64,000 nt of DNA. Source: CAWAWP01 sp963841205 (lineage in GTDB: Bacteria > Chloroflexota > Ktedonobacteria > Ktedonobacterales > JADMIN01). The notes below the pieces were generated by a model, which worked only from the letters and a program-made list of their open reading frames with translations, made no database searches and was not told the DNA's origin. Positions 48,722 to 57,252 of the stretch are shown piece by piece; position 1 is the stretch's first letter, and every line of letters begins with the position of its first letter. The stretch is from NCBI GenBank assembly GCA_963841205.1, contig CAWJCH010000002.1, forward strand, positions 186,001 to 250,000. Direction: 5' to 3'. The position numbers were made by a program, and so were the translations under genes.

Positions 48722-51694
48722 TCAGTCTTCGCCGATGCGCAGGGCGCGACCGAGGCCGATGCGCGCGGCGGCGCGCGCGGCAATCAGCAGGCCAAGGGCG
48801 AAGGCGAGGACGAGCCCGGCGTAGAAGAGGGCTAGGGCGGCGGGCTGGAAGACGAGCAGGAACGGCGGGACGCGCTCCAGCGTGGGGTCGAGTGCCGCCG
48901 TGCTGAATTGCAAGAACGGCAGCGTCGCGGTGGAGAGCGCGAAGCCGAGCGCCGTCCCGAAGAGCAGGCCGAAGAGGTAGACGGCGACCTGCTGGCCCAG
49001 CAGCATGCGCAACATCTGGCCGCGATTCATGCCGAGGGTGCGCAGGATGGCGAATTGGGTCGTGCGCGCCCGCGCGGCGACGCTGGACTGTACGACGCCG
49101 CCGATCACGGCGAGCAGCGCGGCGAGCAGGGCGCCGGTCAGCAGGATGCCCGCCATGCCGGAGGTCAGGGGGTTCTGCTGCGCCTGCTGCTCCAGCGCGC
49201 GGCGATCCAGCGTGAACTCGACGCTGAGGGACGACTGGTTGAGCGCCTGGGCGCGCAGCAGATCGTCGCGCGCGTTGCCGTTGGTGCGCAGCCAGATCTG
49301 GTTCGGGCCGCTGTAGGGGGCGAACTCGTTGCCGAGATTCGGATCGTGGAGCATCGAAGAGTAGTCGGTCAGGTCGGTGACGACGAGGGACGTGTAGGTC
49401 GGATCGGCGGCGCTGGGGAAGTAGTTGATGATGGCGCCGACGACGAAGGTGACGGGCGTGGTGTTGTTCTCGCGCGGGTCGAGCTTGAAGGTGTCACCCA
49501 CACTGAGGAAGTTGGCGCTGGCGAAGCGCGTGTCGACCAGCGCCCAGAGCGGGTGCGACGCCTCGCCAGCCTGGTCGCCCTGGCGGTGGGCGCGCATCTG
49601 CGTCAGGAGGGCGTTCAGCGACTGCGAGGCATAGTCGCCGCGCCAGTAGGCGACCTGGGCGAAGGTGGCGGGGTCCACGGCGTACACGCGCGTGGAGGCG
49701 ATGCCGCTGCCGGGCAGGCTCGCGGCGCTGTCGTAGACGCCTGTGGCGGCGGTGACGCCGGGATACGCGCGGATGGTGGGCAGTTGCTGCGCGGTGTTGC
49801 CGGCGGCGTTGAGGTCGGGGAGCTGCAGCAGCTGGTCGGCGCCGGCGAGGAAGGCGGCGCGGTCGGCGCTGGCCCGCGCCAGCGAGCTTTGGAAGGTCAG
49901 CGCGAAGAAGCCGATGCCGACGGAGAGCAGCAGTAGCAACGTCAACCGTGCGAAGAGCGACGACCCGCGCGACACCTGGGCGAAGGCCAGCAGCCCCGTG
50001 GCGCCGCGCCCACGAGCGGCGATTCGTGCGCCGAGCGACATCGCCAGCGGGAAGACGCGCAGGGCGATCAGCGCGCCCGCCAGCAGCAGCAGCGCCGGGG
50101 CGGCGAGCTGGAGCAGATCCGGCCCGGTCTCTTTCTGGCCAAGCTGCGACCGCACGTCGAGGCCGCCGAACTGCCCGAGCTCGAGGTAGCCGGCGATGCA
50201 GAGCATGGCGAGGCCGAGATCGAGGTAGTAGCGCCGCCAGAACGACGTGGCGCTCTCGCGGCCCTGCCCGCGGCGGAACGCCAGCACGTCGAGCCGGGTG
50301 GCCTGCCAGGCGGCGGCGAGCAGCGCGGCCTCGGCGAGCGCCGCGCCGAGCAGGGCGGGCACGATCACCTGGCGCGGCGAGATCAGCCCGGCGAGGTAGC
50401 TGGGGCCGAGACCGTTGGCGAGCGAGGCGGCGGCGGGCACGAAGACGCGCACGATGGCCAGGCTGACGAAGACGGCCAGGAAGGGCCCCGCGACGGCGGC
50501 GATGACGGCCAGCGCGACGCTCTGCACGGCGACGTTGGAGAGCAGCTGCGGCACGCTGGCGCCGCGGCTCTTGAGGGTGGCGATCTCGCCGGCCTGTCCC
50601 TCCACGAGCAGGCCGCCGATCACGGCGATGAAGAGCAGCGCGAGGCCGACCACCAGCGCGACCACCACGTAGAGCGGTTGGGCGAGGAGGCCCACCTCGC
50701 GAACAAGCCCGGCAAGCTTGGTGTCGAGCTGGGTGGTGAGCAGGCCGCCGCGGCCCTGCAGCAGCGCCGTATCTGCCGCGTGCCGGTAGCCCTGGACGGA
50801 CGCGACGACTGCGGCGAGGTTGGCGGTGGAGATGGCGGTGGGCTGGGTGAAATAGAGGTAGTGGCGCGTGACGCCGTAGAACGCCGTGACGCTGCCCGTT
50901 GGCGGATTCGGCGGCAGCGCGAAGGCGGCCTGGAAGTCGCCGGGGGAGAGCAGCAGCGGGTAGGTCGGCGCGGGTCCGCCGATGCCCGCCGAGGGCTCGA
51001 CGTCGAAGGTGCGCAGGTTCCAGAAGGGGTCGTTGGCGTCCTTGGGCTGCCAGACGCCGACGACCTTGAGCGGGATGCCGGAGTCGCCGATCGTCATCGC
51101 ATCCCCGACGGCGAGGCCGAGCTGCGGCGTCACCATGATCTCATAGGGCTGGCCCGCGGCGGCCACCTGCGGCACGCGCCCGGAGAGGATCTGCATGTGG
51201 GGCAGCGCGGCGGTGTAGTCGAAGGTCATCGGCCGGGCGCGGGTGCCGGCCAGCAACGGCGGATTGGCGACGCCCAGGCGCGACTGGCCGTTGACGGAGG
51301 CGACGGGCAGGCTGGCGCTCAGCTCGTCGTAGCTCCATCCGGTGGGCGCGAAAGTGCCGAGATAGTGCTGGGCCAACGCGGAGGCGCGAGTATCAGCCAG
51401 GGAGATGGCGGCGGCGGTGTAGGGTTGAAACGAGACCTGGACCTCGAAGTTGGTCTCGACCGGGGCGCTGGTGGCGAGGATGTGCTGCAGCTCGACGTTG
51501 GGGACCAGCGTGGTGTAGAGCGGCACGGTGCAGATCAGGACGATGGCGACGAGCATGCCGAGCCCGAGCGCCAACAGCAGGCTCCAGCCGCGCAGCGCGC
51601 GCCGCAGGCCCAGTCGCAGCGATGCCAGCGGGGAGGGGCGGCCTTCGCGCCAGAGCGTCTCCGTGGCGGTGGTCACGGCTGGCTCGGTCGTCAT
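48722..51694 (-). CDS. Large FtsX/MacB-type ABC transporter permease
   Basis: This 990-residue permease has an N-terminal TM helix (LLLALGLGMLVAIVLICTVPLYTTL), a large extracytoplasmic domain to about residue 330, and a three-helix FtsX block (VVALVVGLALLFIAVIGGLLVEGQAGEIATLKSRGAS). A second central helix group follows, then another outer domain and a C-terminal FtsX block (LLAVIGGVVQSSVAARARTTQFAILRTLGMNRGQMLRMLLG). This 10-TM layout suits lipoprotein or peptide export permeases. No ATPase gene is adjacent, so the partner must be elsewhere. A promoter (ATGACA-N17-TAGAAT) lies about 100 bases upstream. Confidence 0.92.
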   Translation of the reverse strand: MTTEPAVTTATETLWREGRPSPLASLRLGLRRALRGWSLLLALGLGMLVAIVLICTVPLYTTLVPNVELQHILATSAPVETNFEVQVSFQPYTAAAISLADTRASALAQHYLGTFAPTGWSYDELSASLPVASVNGQSRLGVANPPLLAGTRARPMTFDYTAALPHMQILSGRVPQVAAAGQPYEIMVTPQLGLAVGDAMTIGDSGIPLKVVGVWQPKDANDPFWNLRTFDVEPSAGIGGPAPTYPLLLSPGDFQAAFALPPNPPTGSVTAFYGVTRHYLYFTQPTAISTANLAAVVASVQGYRHAADTALLQGRGGLLTTQLDTKLAGLVREVGLLAQPLYVVVALVVGLALLFIAVIGGLLVEGQAGEIATLKSRGASVPQLLSNVAVQSVALAVIAAVAGPFLAVFVSLAIVRVFVPAAASLANGLGPSYLAGLISPRQVIVPALLGAALAEAALLAAAWQATRLDVLAFRRGQGRESATSFWRRYYLDLGLAMLCIAGYLELGQFGGLDVRSQLGQKETGPDLLQLAAPALLLLAGALIALRVFPLAMSLGARIAARGRGATGLLAFAQVSRGSSLFARLTLLLLLSVGIGFFALTFQSSLARASADRAAFLAGADQLLQLPDLNAAGNTAQQLPTIRAYPGVTAATGVYDSAASLPGSGIASTRVYAVDPATFAQVAYWRGDYASQSLNALLTQMRAHRQGDQAGEASHPLWALVDTRFASANFLSVGDTFKLDPRENNTTPVTFVVGAIINYFPSAADPTYTSLVVTDLTDYSSMLHDPNLGNEFAPYSGPNQIWLRTNGNARDDLLRAQALNQSSLSVEFTLDRRALEQQAQQNPLTSGMAGILLTGALLAALLAVIGGVVQSSVAARARTTQFAILRTLGMNRGQMLRMLLGQQVAVYLFGLLFGTALGFALSTATLPFLQFSTAALDPTLERVPPFLLVFQPAALALFYAGLVLAFALGLLIAARAAARIGLGRALRIGED

Positions 51695-51790
51695 GCGGAA
51701 AATCCTTCGAGTGGGATGGGAGGTCGGGAGTAGAGCGCCGGCAGCGGGATACGGGGCGCTTCACATACCCTACACGAACGGGGCGCCTGT

Positions 51791-51819
51791 ATTCTACACG
51801 CGCGCGGCTACCCTGTCAT
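51791..51819 (-). promoter_or_regulatory. Promoter of the FtsX-type permease
   Basis: Read on the minus strand, ATGACA (51819-51814) is followed after exactly 17 bases by TAGAAT (51796-51791), giving a leader of roughly 90 bases before the permease ATG at 51694. Confidence 0.55.
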
Positions 51820-51890
51820 GCCACCTCACGACGGGTGGTTACCGCTAGAGACCTCGCGGGATCGGGCCGTGCCGCTGCATTATCGGCGTA

Positions 51891-52135
51891 TCAGTAATGG
51901 GCCAACAATGCCCAATAATTGTTGTACTCCTCGTGCGTACCGACCCAGATCCAGGTGACGGTGTCGCCTTCGAGGATGCCAAGGGCGCGATAGTGTGCGC
52001 CGACGCGTGCAGAGTAGACAGAACCAGAGTGTGGAAGAAGCCTTCGCATGACCACCCCTTGCAGACCGCGTAGCGAAAGCGATGAGCGCGCGATATACTG
52101 CGCGCGGATGGAGATACGGCATCCATCCATGTAGC
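51891..52135 (-). pseudogene. RelE/ParE-type toxin remnant
   Basis: The frame ends VYSARVGAHYRALGILEGDTVTWIWVGTHEEYNNY, the characteristic C-terminal half of RelE/HigB-like mRNA interferases (S-x-R-x-G-x-x-Y-R-A-L-G ... W-x-W-I-G-T-H-x-E-Y). The N-terminal half (SLRGLQGVVMRRLLPHSGS) does not match the family and no antitoxin is adjacent, so this is a decayed toxin gene or a diverged stand-alone member. Confidence 0.6.
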
Positions 52136-52158
52136 TGCGGGGCGATCCCGAAGAGGAC

Positions 52159-53709
52159 ATGACAGTACAGGTTGACGCGTCGGAGTCAGTTGAGGAGTTT
52201 GTCGAAGCGCTCTTAGTACACGATGCATTCAAGAGGAATGCCGCCGCGAAGAAATTGCGCGAGCGTGGTGAACCAGGGAAGACTCTCCCATCAAAGGAGT
52301 TACTGCGGGTTTTGGAGCGCGACGATAGCAGGATGCGACGGATGGCGGCACACCTGCTTGAAGAACTGGGGGAACCGCCCTCCTTTTTGACGCATCGCGC
52401 CCCTCGCGGGGCATGGCGTCTCCCACACGAGTTGGAAAGTGCTATCGTCGATGCGCTATGCCAGGCGGTCGAGCGTGAAGATCGGCTCCGAGTGGTGCCG
52501 ATGCGCGCGCTTCTGCGGCACCGATCGGCAACATCCGACGCGTGGTGGAGATCGTTCCTTTACGATCCCAACGTAGATGTGCGTCGCGTCGCAGTCGAGG
52601 CGCTTGAGAACGACCTAACGCCCGATGAGGCCCAGATGGTGCTCAGTGATCCCGAGATCGGCTATGGTGCAGAGCTTGCCGCGAAGATGATGGATCGCGC
52701 CACGCTCATCGAGGCGGCGAGCAATCTGCTCAGAGTGGAAGACCCTGGTCTACGTCGCAATGCGGTGTGGGCATTGGCAGCGCTCAACGAGGCCGCGCCG
52801 GACGAATTGGTATTGGCGGCCCTCGGCGACACCGATGCCGAAATCCGCTGCATGGTCCTGAGCCTACTCGTGCCCCTGAGCAAAAACATGCCGCGCGCCG
52901 CGACTCTTGCCCTCCTGGAAGACGAAGATGGTAGTACAAGGCTTGAGGCGGCTAGAGCATTGTCCAGGCGTGGCGAGCAGGCCGGTCTAGCCGTATTCCG
53001 CTCGCGGATGCACGCGGATGACGAATTCGAGCGCGAGAACGCACTAACCTTCCTCCTATCGGGCTACGATGCCAAGGTCGCGGGCCGAGGGGTTGCGCGC
53101 TACCTGCAAGAAGACCTCCTCTCGCTTTTGTGCGATGAATACTGGCCCGCGTCTTTGCAGGCGGCGGAACTTCTCGGCTTGCTCGGCGCGGATGCTCCGA
53201 TAGAGGCCATCGTTACGCTCCTGCGCGAAGATGACGCGGCTACCAAACAGGGTGCGCTCATGGCACTGAAGGAGATAGGCGATCGCTCGCCGATCAACTC
53301 CGAACTCGTAGGGCTGATCTTGCCGCTCATCGCCCATGAGGATGCCGAAATACGGCGCGCGGCAGCGGCGGCATTGGAGCAATTCGGGAATCGTGTCCCC
53401 GCCGAGGCGTTCCCTCGGCTGCCAGCCAGGCGAGGAACTCCCTGCGACTCCGGCGTGCTCGACGATCGCGTCCCGCTCCAGCCCACCGCCGAACAGGAGC
53501 GGGAGCTTGAGCACGTCCTGGGGCGGTGTCGCAGGCTCGACAACACGGCCCTTGCGCAACGCATAACCGCGTACCGTCGCTGTGGCGTCACCCTCACGGG
53601 CTCTCAGCAGCACGCCGAGCTACCCCACCTGAAGGCGGCGTTCCCGGAGTATGCCGCCATCCATAGCCAGGTCGTGCAGGAGGTCTTGGCGCGGCTGGAC
53701 AAGACCTAG
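52159..53709 (+). CDS. HEAT-repeat protein, 3' end replaced by TnpB sequence
   Basis: Residues 1-418 form an all-helical HEAT/PBS-lyase-type repeat protein, for example RRMAAHLLEELG, LRRNAVWALAALNEAAPDELVLAALGDTDAEIRC, DDAATKQGALMALKEIGDRSP and EDAEIRRAAAAALEQFGNRVP. After about 53415 the frame changes character to a TnpB N-terminus (LQPTAEQERELEHVLGRCRRL) and stops at the TAG at 53707. The other half of a HEAT protein resumes at 54592. I infer that one HEAT gene of about 600 residues was split by a mobile element. The native function is unknown; HEAT proteins act in protein-protein contacts. Confidence 0.82.
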   Translation: MTVQVDASESVEEFVEALLVHDAFKRNAAAKKLRERGEPGKTLPSKELLRVLERDDSRMRRMAAHLLEELGEPPSFLTHRAPRGAWRLPHELESAIVDALCQAVEREDRLRVVPMRALLRHRSATSDAWWRSFLYDPNVDVRRVAVEALENDLTPDEAQMVLSDPEIGYGAELAAKMMDRATLIEAASNLLRVEDPGLRRNAVWALAALNEAAPDELVLAALGDTDAEIRCMVLSLLVPLSKNMPRAATLALLEDEDGSTRLEAARALSRRGEQAGLAVFRSRMHADDEFERENALTFLLSGYDAKVAGRGVARYLQEDLLSLLCDEYWPASLQAAELLGLLGADAPIEAIVTLLREDDAATKQGALMALKEIGDRSPINSELVGLILPLIAHEDAEIRRAAAAALEQFGNRVPAEAFPRLPARRGTPCDSGVLDDRVPLQPTAEQERELEHVLGRCRRLDNTALAQRITAYRRCGVTLTGSQQHAELPHLKAAFPEYAAIHSQVVQEVLARLDKT

Positions 53710-54590
53710 CAAGCCTTCTTCCGGCGCATCCGGGAAGGCCAGACACCCAGCTTCCCGCGCTCTCAGGGCCGCTACCGCTACCGCTACCACTCCTTCACCG
53801 ACAAGCAATATGGGAATGGCGCACGCCTCGCTACTGGCTTTTTGGTCCTCAGCAAGATCGGGCGCGTGGCGGTGCGCTGGTCCCGTCCCGCTGAAGGCCC
53901 GATCAAGACCGTCACCGTGAGCCGTGCGGTAGATGGCTGGTATGCCGTGCTGCTCCTGTGCCGCGGTGCCCACACTGCCGCTGCCACTCACCGGACGCGA
54001 GACCGGCATCGAGGTCGGGCTGCAGGTGGTTCCTCAGCACGGCGGATGGGCAGATCGTGGAGAACCCCCGCCACGACCGGCGCGGCGAGAAGAAGCTGCA
54101 GAAGGCGCCGCGGCGCGTCTCCCGTCGCAAGCAGGCAGAAAGGCAGCAGCGCCGCCGCAAGGCGGTGGGCTGGCTCGGCAAGGCCCATCAGACGGTGCAG
54201 CGCCAACGGGCCGATTTCCACCACAAGACGGCGCTCGCGCTGCTGCGGCAGTACGACACCCTCTCTCTCGAAGACGTGCGAGTCGCCAATATGGTGCGGA
54301 ACCACCACCTCGCCAAAAGCAGCTCTGGATGCTGGCTGGGCGGTGTTCCGTGCCATCCTCGAAGCCACGGCAGCCTGCGCCGGGCGGTTGGGTGGTGGCA
54401 GTCCCCTCGCACGACACCAGCCAGGATTGGAGTGGCGGTGGCGCGCGCGTGCCCAAGAGCTTGAGCGTGCGCTCCCATGCCTGCACCAGCTGCGGCCGCG
54501 TGCTCGATAGGGACGAGCACGCGGCCAGGAACATCCACATGGGCCGGGCAGGCCCTTCGGGAAGTCGTGGCGTTGGCTGCGGCGCTGAAC
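53430..54590 (+). pseudogene. tnpB: Decayed TnpB (IS605/IS1341-type) element inside the HEAT gene
   Basis: TnpB pieces lie in order across several frames: LQPTAEQERELEHVLGRCRRL and HSQVVQEVLARLDKT (N-terminus), RYHSFTDKQYGNGARLATGF, LSKIGRVAVRWSRPAEGPIKTVTVS, KAHQTVQRQRADFHHKTALALLRQYDTLSLEDVRVANMV, then the zinc ribbon CTSCGRVLDRDEHAARNI. A stop at 53707 and several frame changes inactivate it. TnpB is the RNA-guided nuclease ancestor of Cas12; no transposase TnpA is nearby. Confidence 0.88.
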
Positions 54591-54591
54591 A

Positions 54592-55167
54592 ATGCCCTAT
54601 CTGGAGGACGACTTCACCGAGGTAGCGCGGGCGGTCGCGCGGCTGGGACGGCAAGAGGGCATCGATGCGCTGGTCCGGTCTCTGCGGACGGTGATGAGCT
54701 GGCAGGCAGCGGTGGCGTTAGGCTTCGTCGGTGGCCGTGCTCCCATCCAGCCGTTGCTAGAGGCGCTTGGCACGGGTATACCTGTCTCTACGCCGACTGA
54801 AGCGATGGCGTCACTGCTCGCGACGCATCCCGAAGCGCTGCCGGAGATCGCCGCAAAACTGATCGAGACACTACGCGGCGAACACATCTGGGAGCCGTTA
54901 GAGACGCATCGGCAAAGCCGTGTCGCCCTCGCGCTCGGCAGCCTCTCGTCACACGATCCGCTGCTCGTAGATCGCCTAGTTGCCCTGCTCGACTGGCCCC
55001 ACTGGGAAACCAAGCTGTATGCGGCTTCGGCCTTGGGCAAACTGGGGAGCGCCATCCCGCCAGAGGCCGTGGAACGGCTGCGTGCCCTGCGAGATACCCC
55101 TGAGTCCGAGCCATTACGTACCACGGTGCGGCGCGTCCTCGATGACCTGAAAACGACCGATGATTAG
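54592..55167 (+). CDS. HEAT-repeat protein, C-terminal part
   Basis: This 191-residue frame is all-helical with HEAT units: VARAVARLGRQEGIDALVRSL, WQAAVALGFVGGRAPIQPLLEALG, RVALALGSLSSHDPLLVDRLVALL and ETKLYAASALGKLGSAIPPEAVERLRAL. No good ribosome-binding site precedes the ATG, and the TnpB relic ends right before it. It probably is the 3' half of the HEAT gene at 52159 and may not be translated on its own. Confidence 0.75.
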   Translation: MPYLEDDFTEVARAVARLGRQEGIDALVRSLRTVMSWQAAVALGFVGGRAPIQPLLEALGTGIPVSTPTEAMASLLATHPEALPEIAAKLIETLRGEHIWEPLETHRQSRVALALGSLSSHDPLLVDRLVALLDWPHWETKLYAASALGKLGSAIPPEAVERLRALRDTPESEPLRTTVRRVLDDLKTTDD

Positions 55168-55224
55168 CAGCTTCTTCTCGTAGACCGCTGGCCGATCTCA
55201 CGCCTCCTCTTCGGCAATACCAGA

Positions 55225-55926
55225 TCAGAACCAGCGCGTCAGGTCAGCCAAGCGCTCGATGGTCAGCAGCGTGCGTCCCGCGACGGGCTGCACCTCCTCG
55301 TGCTCCAGCCGCCACGTGTGGGGGTGCGGCACGAAGACTGCGTGAAGTCCGGCGGCGAGCGCGGGATTGATGTCGGAGCGCGGCGAGTTGCCGATCATCC
55401 ACGTATGGTCGGGGTCGAGTTGCTGGTCGTGGACGAGCGCGGCATACGTCGCCGGCCGCTTCTCCGCGACGATCACGGCCAGCGCGAAATACGGCTCCAG
55501 CCCTGATGCCTCGACCTTCAGGCGCTGCTCGTCCTCCTGCCCCTTGGTGAGCAAGTAGAGGCGATGGTGCGTCATCAGCTCCGCCAGCGTCGGCTCGACC
55601 TCCGGCAGCAGCTCGAGTGGATGCCTGCGGACCTCGTCGGCCAGCCCGTGGATGTAGGCGACGTCGTCTGACGAGACCTCGCGTTCGGCGAGCGTGGAAA
55701 ACGTCTCTTCGAGGCTGCGGGCAAACGCCTGCGAACCGTAGCCGTGCTTGCGCTCGATCTCGCCCAGCAGCTCGCGAACCTCTTCATTCGAGAGGCGCGA
55801 GTGCGCGAGGAAGTCCAAGAAGGCATCGATGGCGCGCTCGAAGTAGATGTTGTTCTCCCAGAGCGTGTCGTCGGCGTCGAAGATCAGCGTCTCCCCTGAG
55901 AGGCGGCGCAGCGTCGGCTCAGTCAT
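55225..55926 (-). CDS. HAD family hydrolase
   Basis: This 233-residue haloacid dehalogenase-type phosphatase has the nucleophile motif LIFDADDTLWENN (Asp17, Asp19), a helical cap (residues 30-120), motif II region LYLLTKGQ, the motif III Lys in VAEKRPATY, and motif IV MIGNSPRSDINPALAAGL. The start at 55926 is chosen because GGGGGAT precedes it; an upstream in-frame ATG at 55950 is possible. It follows the adenosine deaminase gene on the same strand, which may suggest nucleotide salvage, but the substrate is not shown by sequence. Confidence 0.9.
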   Translation of the reverse strand: MTEPTLRRLSGETLIFDADDTLWENNIYFERAIDAFLDFLAHSRLSNEEVRELLGEIERKHGYGSQAFARSLEETFSTLAEREVSSDDVAYIHGLADEVRRHPLELLPEVEPTLAELMTHHRLYLLTKGQEDEQRLKVEASGLEPYFALAVIVAEKRPATYAALVHDQQLDPDHTWMIGNSPRSDINPALAAGLHAVFVPHPHTWRLEHEEVQPVAGRTLLTIERLADLTRWF

Positions 55927-56026
55927 CACATCCCCCACCGTCACGTTCATAGTCGACTGCACGGCACAAACGCCATCAGCCCGCGTCCCTCGTGCGCCGG
56001 CACAGCAGTGCCGCGATCTCCCCTTG

Positions 56027-57091
56027 CTACCCTTGCACGTCAGCGCCACGATCCTCCGCATAGCCCTCGCGCAAGCGCCGCTCGATCCGTGCCTTCACCT
56101 CCGCCGGCGCGAACGAGGCGTCGTTCGCGTCAAGGTTGCGCCGCAAGAAGTCGGCGTCCGTCCAGTGAAACGCGGCGCGAAGTCGCGCGTACTCCCGGCT
56201 CAGCGTCACATCGCTGACCGTGCGCGTATCCGTGCTGACGCCGAGCGAGACGCCGGCGCGGCAGAGGCGGTCGATCGGGTGGTCGGCGTAGGTCGCGCAG
56301 ACATTAGTCTGCACGTTCGAGGTCGGGCACGCCTCCAGGTGGATGCGCTCACGCGCCAGCCGCGCCACCAACTCGTCATCCTCTGCGGATCGCGCCCCAT
56401 GCCCAATGCGCGTGGGATGCAGCGCCGCCAGCGTCTCGCGCACGCTCGCCGGACCGCTCGCCTCGCCGGCGTGCGCCGTTAGCGAGAGGCCGTGCTCGGC
56501 GGCGTACGCGAACGCGGGCACGTGCGGCGCCAGCGGAAAATTCGCCTCGTCCCCCGCCAGATCCAACGCCACCACCGCGCTCCCCGGTGCAGCGGCGAAA
56601 CGCGCGCCCAGCGTCGCGGTCTCGATCCCCTGCTCCGTGCTGAAGTGCCGCAGCGTGCAGAGGATCAGCCGCACCTCCACGCCCGTCTGCGCCTGCCCCT
56701 CCGCCGCCGCGCCGTCGACCGCTGCCACGATCTGCTCCAAAGACAATCCACCCTGGACGTGCTGAAACGGCGCGAACCGCAACTCGGCGTAGATCACCCC
56801 GTCGCGCCGCAGTTGCTCGATGGCGTCGAGCGTCACCAGCCGCAACTGCTCCGCCGTCTGCATCAGCGCCACTTCGCGCGGCGGATAGCGCAGATAGTCG
56901 CGCAGATCGCTGCATTTCCCCGGCGCGATGAACTCTCCGCGAAACGTCGACAGCGACACGCTCGGATCGAGCCGGTGGACCACCTCATAGCTGAGCCCGC
57001 AGTCCAGGTGCGCATGCAGCTCCACCTTCGGCAGCCGTCGCGCCCACTCCACCTCATCGGCGGAAATATCAGGCAACAGAGACACGCCCAT
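56027..57091 (-). CDS. add: Adenosine deaminase
   Basis: This 354-residue amidohydrolase converts adenosine or a related aminopurine nucleoside to the inosine form. The zinc ligands are in VELHAHLD (His26, His28); others are HAGE (207-210), IGHG (229-232) and the acid in VSTDTRTVSD (Asp288). ACPTSN near 254 is the usual family signature. The STDTR motif in place of NTDDP marks the subgroup that includes aminodeoxyfutalosine-type and eukaryote-like members, so the substrate could be 6-aminodeoxyfutalosine in menaquinone synthesis. It is upstream of the HAD hydrolase. Confidence 0.9.
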   Translation of the reverse strand: MGVSLLPDISADEVEWARRLPKVELHAHLDCGLSYEVVHRLDPSVSLSTFRGEFIAPGKCSDLRDYLRYPPREVALMQTAEQLRLVTLDAIEQLRRDGVIYAELRFAPFQHVQGGLSLEQIVAAVDGAAAEGQAQTGVEVRLILCTLRHFSTEQGIETATLGARFAAAPGSAVVALDLAGDEANFPLAPHVPAFAYAAEHGLSLTAHAGEASGPASVRETLAALHPTRIGHGARSAEDDELVARLARERIHLEACPTSNVQTNVCATYADHPIDRLCRAGVSLGVSTDTRTVSDVTLSREYARLRAAFHWTDADFLRRNLDANDASFAPAEVKARIERRLREGYAEDRGADVQG

Positions 57092-57252
57092 CCCTCACTA
57101 TCATCACGCGCGTACACAGGCGCTGACACAGCAGCACAACTGTAGCACATGCCACGTTCGTAATAGGGTGTGCCACCACCAGCCCACGCCCCTCGCGCTG
57201 AGCGGTATAGTATGGCGAGATCACTGCGAGCAGCGCGAAGGGAGATCGGCCA

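Noticed and set aside
48722..51733. Plus-strand Gly/Glu-rich frames of about 340-350 codons
   Set aside because: They are antisense shadows of the FtsX-type permease, which has clear TM helices and FtsX motifs on the minus strand.
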